Position numbers and translations under genes: made by a program. From positions 1 through 8,272 of the forward strand of contig JAPLYQ010000116.1 of assembly GCA_026395475.1 (NCBI GenBank): a stretch of 8,272 nucleotides of DNA, in the 5' to 3' direction. Below are positions 1-4,836 of this stretch, piece by piece. The notes below the pieces were generated by a model. That model searched no databases. It worked only from the letters and a program-made list of their open reading frames with translations, and was not told the DNA's origin. Source of the DNA: Candidatus Roizmanbacteria bacterium (GTDB lineage: Bacteria; Patescibacteriota; Microgenomatia; UBA1406; GWC2-37-13). Within the stretch, counting starts at the first letter, position 1. Every line of letters starts with the position of its first letter.

Positions 1-369
1 AGCACTAAGTAATTCTAAATAAATGTGTGATTCCAAATATTCAATACCAGTTTTACTTGGATTATTATTGTGACCAAAAAATACAGCTACATGCTGCCAC
101 CAGTCTTTTTTTCTTAAATGATCTTTAACTCTTTGACTAAATGAATCAGCTTCACCCACATATACATTTAATAAATCACTCTCATCTGAATCTCCTATCA
201 AAAAATACACACAAGGACCATTTAATTCTTCAGATTTCAGAATCTCTTCTATTTTATTTCTAGGACCACACACAGCCCCTCCACCCCATTGATCAATAGT
301 TGCCTCACGAACACCTTTCGGTAATCCATCCTTCAAAAATAAAGTTATTTTTTTACTTATATTTACCAT
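1..369 (-). CDS. GIY-YIG nuclease family protein, N-terminal 123 residues (cut by window edge)
   Basis: The ATG at 369-367 opens a frame that stays open to base 1, so the C-terminus is missing. Residues 51-72 carry the two beta-strand motifs of the GIY-YIG fold in variant form (GPCVYFL, then VYVGEA). They are followed by the helix with the conserved Arg (SQRVKDH, Arg80), a WWQHVAVFF strand (90-98) and a Glu-rich helix (EYLESHIYLE, 110-119) where the metal-binding Glu is expected. The N-terminal 50 residues (TLFLKDGLPKGVREATI) resemble the leader of the GIY-YIG proteins that often end in a DUF4357 domain; that end is not visible here. A role in cutting or repairing DNA is inferred from the family. 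The gene has its own promoter (378-405) and follows a terminator, so it is a separate unit from the defence operon upstream. Confidence 0.8.
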   Translation of the reverse strand, partial: MVNISKKITLFLKDGLPKGVREATIDQWGGGAVCGPRNKIEEILKSEELNGPCVYFLIGDSDESDLLNVYVGEADSFSQRVKDHLRKKDWWQHVAVFFGHNNNPSKTGIEYLESHIYLELLSA

Positions 370-377
370 ATATTTAT

Positions 378-405
378 ATTATAGACCTTTTATGGATCTA
401 TTCAA
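378..405 (-). promoter_or_regulatory. sigma70-like promoter of the GIY-YIG gene
   Basis: On the minus strand a perfect TATAAT (383-378) is preceded by TTGAAT (405-400) with a 16-base spacer. Transcription should begin near 371, only one or two bases before the ATG at 369, which predicts a leaderless or nearly leaderless mRNA. No Shine-Dalgarno sequence could fit in such a leader. Confidence 0.6.
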
Positions 406-413
406 TAAAACAT

Positions 414-441
414 AAAAAACACCAAATTAATGGTGTTTTTT
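414..441 (-). terminator. bidirectional intrinsic terminator
   Basis: A perfect 11-base inverted repeat (414-424 with 431-441, loop AATTAA) has a core CACCA/TGGTG and runs of six A and six T at its edges. It therefore ends in a U-tract on either strand. It sits between the small basic-protein gene and the GIY-YIG promoter and is the first visible terminator downstream of the five-gene operon. Confidence 0.75.
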
Positions 442-533
442 ATGAAGCAAGGTATACCTTTCGGCCGATTTCAAGGATTAGGCTCTCAATCCAATCATCG
501 CGTCCCAACCCAGTAACTTTTGCTCAATTTGAC

Positions 534-671
534 CTATCTTTTCTTCTTTCCTTTTTCTCTTTGAGAAAGATCACTAGCAGAAACTTTTTTTACATTAGTT
601 GAACTTTTAGGATTTCTTAAAAGCTTACTTGCTATTTTTGCTACTTTTAAACTTGTTGCTTTCTTTGGCAT
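534..671 (-). CDS. small Lys/Ser-rich basic protein, 45 aa
   Basis: The frame could be extended to a GTG at 749, but a canonical -10 box lies at 725-720, inside that extension. The start is therefore placed at the ATG at 671, giving a protein that begins MPKKATSLKV and ends in the basic run GKKKR. It is rich in Lys, Ser and Ala and contains the pattern SKLLRNPKSS then SASDLSQ. From memory this resembles a scattered group of short uncharacterised bacterial proteins with similar NPxxSK and ALSQ patterns; I cannot verify this here. No membrane segment, signal peptide or enzyme motif is visible. It lies 108 bases downstream of the HEPN-like gene and could be read both from the operon and from its own promoter. 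It may bind nucleic acid because of its charge, but that is only a guess. Confidence 0.5.
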   Translation of the reverse strand: MPKKATSLKVAKIASKLLRNPKSSTNVKKVSASDLSQREKGKKKR

Positions 672-719
672 TTGCTTATTTGTATTGGTTGATAAATTAG
701 TGTCGACCCACTGGAATGT

Positions 720-725
720 ATTATA
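720..725 (-). promoter_or_regulatory. -10 box upstream of the small basic-protein gene
   Basis: TATAAT on the minus strand, directly preceded by GTG. Transcription would start near 712, leaving a leader of about 40 bases before the ATG at 671. The -35 region is poor: TGATAG at a 17-base spacing is the best available. The site decides the start codon of the gene, because it lies inside the longer reading frame. Confidence 0.45.
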
Positions 726-779
726 CACCCTTGTAAGTATATCTATCACTACAATTAAGGATAATTATTTACGAAATAT

Positions 780-1490
780 TTACTTTGCTAATTCCACATA
801 AATACCGAAATCGTCTTGAAGGATTTTTGAAACCAGATCCTTCTTAAAATCAGTAGAGATAAGACATTCTGAAGCAAGACGTTGGAGGTCTTGATTACTA
901 AATCTATTTGGAGCAATAAGGTCAATTTCTATATTATCCTTTGTTTGTTCTATCTCTGGGTCTATAGATTTAAAATATTCATCAAATATTTTCGCAAGTT
1001 CACTATGAGTCAGGTTATGAATTTCTAAAGCAACTTGTTCATATTCTTCGATTTGTTTTTCAAAAGACTCCTCGGATACTAAAAGATAATTCACATGACC
1101 CAAACGTATATTTCTATATTTAACTAAATTTTTACATTTAGCCACGATTTCATGACAATCACAAAAAATATTTAAGAATTCAAACAAGGAGCTCTCTTTA
1201 TTTTCATTATGAGCATAATCCGTTGGATTTTTTGCTTCTCTGAATTTTATTCTCCTTTCTTTATCCAAAGATACCATTGCAATATGATGTTTATCTGGCA
1301 TCCAGATTTTTATTTTATGGAGTGTTTGGTAAAAATAACATATGAATAACAAGTGGTATGCAAAAATAGCTAAATGATATGAATCTGCCATCTTTGCCAA
1401 CTCAAATTGGTCAATGAGTCCTGCGATGTATTTTTGTTCTTCTTCGTTTTCGTACTGAAGCGAAAGATATGATGTAAGTGGAGAATTCAT
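780..1490 (-). CDS. HEPN-like protein, possible RNase effector (236 aa, uncharacterised)
   Basis: I do not recognise a named family over the full length. The protein is mostly helical in appearance. A hydrophobic helix at 36-60 (SYHLAIFAYHLLFICYF) is followed by a charged stretch, then a helix pair at 103-138. In that pair is R126-N127-x4-H132 (KYRNIRLGH), which matches the R-N-x-x-x-x-H signature of HEPN ribonucleases, in the expected place near the end of an alpha-helical domain. Residues 139-175 are a Glu-rich helix, and 195-236 form a short separate C-terminal helical unit. Length and motif suit HEPN effectors of abortive-infection systems. It begins 3 bases after the TIR stop codon and is the last gene of the operon, which supports a joint defence role. 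Two His-rich segments (KHHIAM; CDCHE) might mislead towards metal binding. RNase activity is inferred from the motif alone. Confidence 0.6.
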   Translation of the reverse strand: MNSPLTSYLSLQYENEEEQKYIAGLIDQFELAKMADSYHLAIFAYHLLFICYFYQTLHKIKIWMPDKHHIAMVSLDKERRIKFREAKNPTDYAHNENKESSLFEFLNIFCDCHEIVAKCKNLVKYRNIRLGHVNYLLVSEESFEKQIEEYEQVALEIHNLTHSELAKIFDEYFKSIDPEIEQTKDNIEIDLIAPNRFSNQDLQRLASECLISTDFKKDLVSKILQDDFGIYVELAK

Positions 1491-1493
1491 AAA

Positions 1494-1970
1494 TTATCTG
1501 CCAGCTTTTTTTGCAGCTTCTTCTACCCATTTACCTATGTTAATATAGCCGTTATCATTTACCCAATCATATGTCGGGAAAAGTTCAAAGAAATATTTAT
1601 CATTGGCTATTTTCCCAAATGTAGTAGACCCTTTAGTATCAGTCTGGCCTAAAACATTTCTAATATTGTGTATGTGTATTCCTAATATACCATTTCCTTC
1701 TCTATAGCTCTTCTGAATTTCATATTTCACCCATTCTCTTGTAGATGTTTCTTTTCCAATAAGAACAACAGTAACACTTGTACCGTAGATTGAATCATCA
1801 ATCCATTTTTTAATTGCATTAACTCCTTTCTTCTTAACTTCTTCATATTTTGCTTTGTCCCAAAAACCAGCAGAGTTACGATCTGGTTTAGTGAGCCAAC
1901 TATTTCTTACTTGTCCAACTCTCCATATATCTCTTTCAAAATGAAAGCTAAAAAATACTTTTCTTGCCAT
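1494..1970 (-). CDS. ThsB-like TIR domain protein (MTH538/DUF1863 type)
   Basis: The whole 158-residue protein is one TIR domain of the kind found in Thoeris ThsB. Strand A is KVFFSFHFERD (4-14), followed by VRNSW (21-25) and AGFWDKAKYEEVKKK, as in ThsB. TSVTVVLIGKET (64-75) forms the next strand, and REWVKYEIQKS (78-88) contains Glu84 at the position of the catalytic Glu of TIR NADases. ILGIHIHNI (95-103) is the following strand. ThsB proteins use NAD to make a cyclic ADP-ribose-type signal on phage sensing; other TIR proteins simply destroy NAD. Which applies here is unknown, because no ThsA (SIR2-SLOG or macro) is present in the window. It starts 7 bases after the membrane-protein gene and ends 3 bases before the HEPN-like gene. 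No Shine-Dalgarno is visible, so translational coupling is likely. The family call is firm; the exact product is inferred. Confidence 0.88.
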   Translation of the reverse strand: MARKVFFSFHFERDIWRVGQVRNSWLTKPDRNSAGFWDKAKYEEVKKKGVNAIKKWIDDSIYGTSVTVVLIGKETSTREWVKYEIQKSYREGNGILGIHIHNIRNVLGQTDTKGSTTFGKIANDKYFFELFPTYDWVNDNGYINIGKWVEEAAKKAGR

Positions 1971-1977
1971 ATAATTA

Positions 1978-2376
1978 TTAAAAGTAATACATAACGACTA
2001 TGATAATAAGAAGTAATGAAAGATAAAAAGCTATATGGGTAGTTGAAAACATGCAAGATAGTAAATTATTCCCTTTCTTCTCTTTAAAAGACGATGTTTT
2101 CATTGAAAAATCAATATCTTTTTCATCCAATTTTCTTACATGGTCATACACACTACGGAAAAGTCTTTCTTCGTAAAGATAATATCCATCTAGAAACCAA
2201 AAAATAATAACTGGAAAGTAAGCTATTAAAATATATCTGTGGTCGGAATCTTTAGCTGATAAAGCAAAAACTCCCGCAATCAAGGTAATCGTCCAACCTT
2301 TCAGAAGAAAGGAGTTCACGGCCATTCTGGTTATAATTATTTGTATAAAATCTAGATGTTTTAATTTCTTTTCCAT
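1978..2376 (-). CDS. small three-helix membrane protein paired with TIR protein
   Basis: This 132-residue protein has an amphipathic N-terminal helix (about 5-22, IQIIITRMAVNSF) and two close membrane helices (about 23-41 and 47-65, the second ending FWFLDGYYLYEERLF). A charged cytosolic-looking segment follows (70-105, with SVYDHVRKLDEKDIDFSM), then a third membrane helix at the C-terminus (about 110-131). There is no signal peptide and no enzyme motif. From memory, similar small proteins with the LKGWTxTL and DGYYLxEERLFR patterns recur beside ThsB-like TIR genes; this cannot be checked here. It has the only strong ribosome binding site in the window, built into the end of the preceding hsdMS gene. 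A plausible role is a membrane effector or anchor responding to the TIR product. It lacks the macro domain of membrane-type ThsA, so it is not a standard Thoeris effector. Confidence 0.8.
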   Translation of the reverse strand: MEKKLKHLDFIQIIITRMAVNSFLLKGWTITLIAGVFALSAKDSDHRYILIAYFPVIIFWFLDGYYLYEERLFRSVYDHVRKLDEKDIDFSMKTSSFKEKKGNNLLSCMFSTTHIAFYLSLLLIIIVVMYYF

Positions 2377-2382
2377 AAAATT

Positions 2383-4833
2383 TTACTCCTCCCAGAGTTT
2401 GGCGAGGGTGTCCTTAGTCTTTTGTTCGTAAATTTCGATCAGTTTTTTGTTGCCTTCGACGAGGATGCGTTCGGATTCAATACGCTCCACAATTTTCTCT
2501 TGGATTTCGATAGGTGGGAGAGGGATTTTAATTTTATTAAGCACTCCTATTGGCAACTGAGGCTGTGCACTTCCAGACATAAAATTATGTACTTGCTGAT
2601 CAAATTCATTAGAGTTTAGAAAAATAAGCAAAAATGTCGGTAAAATTTTTGCCATATTACTTCTTAAGACAACCATCCCAGAGTTGATTCGAATATTATC
2701 GAAATGAATATCATTAGAATAGTAAGCTGTATTTCCAAGCGTACCACGTGTGGTTAAAATGACATCATGTCTTTGAAGTTTACCCTTTCTAAGGGATTCG
2801 TCTTTTTCTTTTGTAATAAAATCACAATCATAAAAATCAAAAATTCCTTTTCGGACATTACTTGTACTCAAAAATAAACAGTATCCTTCTTTTTTAAATT
2901 CATCCTTTTTTGGATAATTAGTTCCTCTGTCACCATCTATAATCTGTAAAACCTCGTCGTTTCCAAAAGTAACCATTTCCCATTTTGGATCAACTGTAAA
3001 GCTTGGCTTCCAAATGGAAATGATTTGCTTGGCACCGGCGATGATGCCTGCGTAGCTGTCTAGCTCTGCCACGATTTGCTCTTGAACTTCAAGTGGCGGG
3101 ATAGGGATTTTAAAAGTCTGCAACATTCCGAGCTTTATATAAGGCATCGTATTCCCAAGTTTCTGTAGTTGTAAATTTTCTTTTAAGGAATTATTGAGAA
3201 TCTGATAAATATATTTTGTGTTTGTTTTTTTAAAATTATTCAAAACATAAGTCCGTTGATAAGCGTCAAATTTTCCTTTGTAGTATTTAATTGCACCTAC
3301 GTCACCATTTCCTGCAATTAACAGTGCTTCTGTGTCAAATGAGTAAGTATCTATAAATGTATTTTCTTTCGCACAAGTAAAGAATGGGTATTCACCATCG
3401 GGATTACCCTCATTTACATCTTTTTTGCCAGTCGTAATTTCACAAAGCTCCTTTAACTCTATTATTGGCCATTTAATATTTGCATAATCAATTGCAACAC
3501 CATAATGTCCAACTGAAAGATTGTAGTCTTCACTCTCGGCAATTTTTGTTTTCTCTATGTAAACTGCTTTAGTATTCTCTACTTTCTTACCTTTCTTCCA
3601 TTCATTTAGAATATCCAGAGCTTCAGGTAAATCGTTTTTATTGATTGGTCGCTTTGTAGCACCCAAATCAAAGCCGTCATTTTCTATTTTCACAAATAGA
3701 ATTTCTTTACTCTGTTTTGCTAATTCATTATTGAACAGAAGTATACTTGTCTTGACTCCGCTATATGGTTGAAAAACACCAGACGGCAGACTAACCACCG
3801 CATAGAGCCCATCTTCCACCAGGTTCTTGCGAAGTTGCTTATGTGCAGTTCCAGACTGAAAAATAATACCTTCAGGGACAATGACTCCAGCACGGCCTTG
3901 AGGGCGTAGATGGTTCATAATGTAATCCACAAACAATACTTCGGAACGAGTGGATTGAATACTGAATTTACTGTGCGTACTAACGCCACCCTTCGGTGAC
4001 ATAAATGGAGGGTTCGCCAGAATTACAGAAAACTTATCATTCCAACGCTCATCATCGGCAAGAGTATTGTAATTATTAATCTTTGGATTTTTAAACTGAT
4101 GAAGATACATATTTACCTGTGCAATACGGACCATACTAGGGTCTATGTCGTAACCTTCAAAATTATTCATTAAGGTCTTTCTTTGATCTGGAGTTAGAGG
4201 TTTCTCATTATTTTTTGTGCCATCAGAATTTTTACCATCATGCTTTTTTGCTATATGATTATAAGCACTTACTAAAAATCCACCTGTGCCACAAGCAGGG
4301 TCTAATACCTTATCTTCAATAGTTGGGTCTACAACCTCAACAATAAAATCAATAATATGACGTGGTGTTCGGAATTGCCCGGCATCACCCTGAGAGGACA
4401 TTATAGAAAGCAAATATTCATATGCATTACCCAATTCTTCTGGGTGAGAATAATCAAAATAAGCAATTTCTTTTAAAAACAAGCCAAGTACTTCAGGACT
4501 ACGATATGGCAGAAAGGCTGATTTGAAAATCTCACGGAATAATGGCGGGAGTTGTTTAGATTCTGAGAATTTAATCAATGCCTCACTATAAATATTCATT
4601 CGTTCTTGATTACCAATACGAGAATCCATAAGACGAGTCCATGAATATTTTTCTAGATTATCAATAAAAAATGAGGGCTCACCACCTTGTTTTATGGCAG
4701 ACTGATCCATATCGTCCATAAATTTATAAATTAGAGCATTTGTGATTTGATCTATCTGTGAAGATGGATTGGGAACAACACCAACAAGTACTTGGCGAGC
4801 TGCATCTATATGGCGTTTTGTTTCAGTGTTCAT
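2383..4833 (-). CDS. hsdM: type I restriction-modification HsdM-HsdS fusion
   Basis: One 816-residue protein carries both the modification and the specificity subunit. Residues 1-150 are the helical HsdM N-domain. The N6-adenine methyltransferase core follows, with AdoMet motif I DPACGTGGF (178-186), the YDIDPSM loop (228-234) and catalytic motif IV NPPF (274-277). From about 455 it becomes HsdS. Target recognition domain 1 starts WPIIELKELCEITTGK and ends in KIPIPPLEVQEQIV (575-588), followed by a helical spacer (589-610). Domain 2 starts near WEMVTFGNDEVLQIIDG (618-634) and ends in KIPLPPIEIQEKIV (769-782), followed by the closing helix. HsdM is usually about 500 residues and HsdS about 400, in separate genes, so both parts are near full size and the fusion looks functional. 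It methylates adenine in a bipartite site whose sequence cannot be read from the protein. It starts 3 bases after hsdR stops, without a Shine-Dalgarno. Confidence 0.93.
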   Translation of the reverse strand: MNTETKRHIDAARQVLVGVVPNPSSQIDQITNALIYKFMDDMDQSAIKQGGEPSFFIDNLEKYSWTRLMDSRIGNQERMNIYSEALIKFSESKQLPPLFREIFKSAFLPYRSPEVLGLFLKEIAYFDYSHPEELGNAYEYLLSIMSSQGDAGQFRTPRHIIDFIVEVVDPTIEDKVLDPACGTGGFLVSAYNHIAKKHDGKNSDGTKNNEKPLTPDQRKTLMNNFEGYDIDPSMVRIAQVNMYLHQFKNPKINNYNTLADDERWNDKFSVILANPPFMSPKGGVSTHSKFSIQSTRSEVLFVDYIMNHLRPQGRAGVIVPEGIIFQSGTAHKQLRKNLVEDGLYAVVSLPSGVFQPYSGVKTSILLFNNELAKQSKEILFVKIENDGFDLGATKRPINKNDLPEALDILNEWKKGKKVENTKAVYIEKTKIAESEDYNLSVGHYGVAIDYANIKWPIIELKELCEITTGKKDVNEGNPDGEYPFFTCAKENTFIDTYSFDTEALLIAGNGDVGAIKYYKGKFDAYQRTYVLNNFKKTNTKYIYQILNNSLKENLQLQKLGNTMPYIKLGMLQTFKIPIPPLEVQEQIVAELDSYAGIIAGAKQIISIWKPSFTVDPKWEMVTFGNDEVLQIIDGDRGTNYPKKDEFKKEGYCLFLSTSNVRKGIFDFYDCDFITKEKDESLRKGKLQRHDVILTTRGTLGNTAYYSNDIHFDNIRINSGMVVLRSNMAKILPTFLLIFLNSNEFDQQVHNFMSGSAQPQLPIGVLNKIKIPLPPIEIQEKIVERIESERILVEGNKKLIEIYEQKTKDTLAKLWEE
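2386..2393 (-). promoter_or_regulatory. strong Shine-Dalgarno of the membrane-protein gene
   Basis: GGGAGGAG on the minus strand lies 9 bases before the ATG at 2376. It overlaps the last codons and stop of hsdMS (Trp-Glu-Glu-stop). No other gene in the window has a comparable site, so translation of the membrane protein is probably independent of, and stronger than, that of its neighbours. Confidence 0.75.
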
Positions 4834-4836
4834 AAT

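Noticed and set aside
470..545. Programmed -1 frameshift at the end of the small basic-protein gene
   Set aside because: The A-rich end (AAGAAAAGATAG) allows an extension in the -1 frame, but there is no good slippery heptamer and no clear downstream structure.
300..602. Plus-strand open frame of 100 codons
   Set aside because: It runs antisense through the GIY-YIG start, the palindromic terminator and the small basic-protein gene, and its translation is low-complexity without motifs.
669..749. GTG at 749 as start of the small basic protein
   Set aside because: A canonical -10 box lies inside this extension and the added residues have a different composition from the rest.
1494..2376. Calling the TIR and membrane genes a complete Thoeris system
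   Set aside because: No SIR2-SLOG or macro-domain ThsA is present, so only a Thoeris-like TIR component can be supported.
2422..2619. Plus-strand open frames inside hsdMS and hsdR (also 5324-5632 and 6641-6841)
   Set aside because: Shadows of minus-strand genes with clear conserved motifs.
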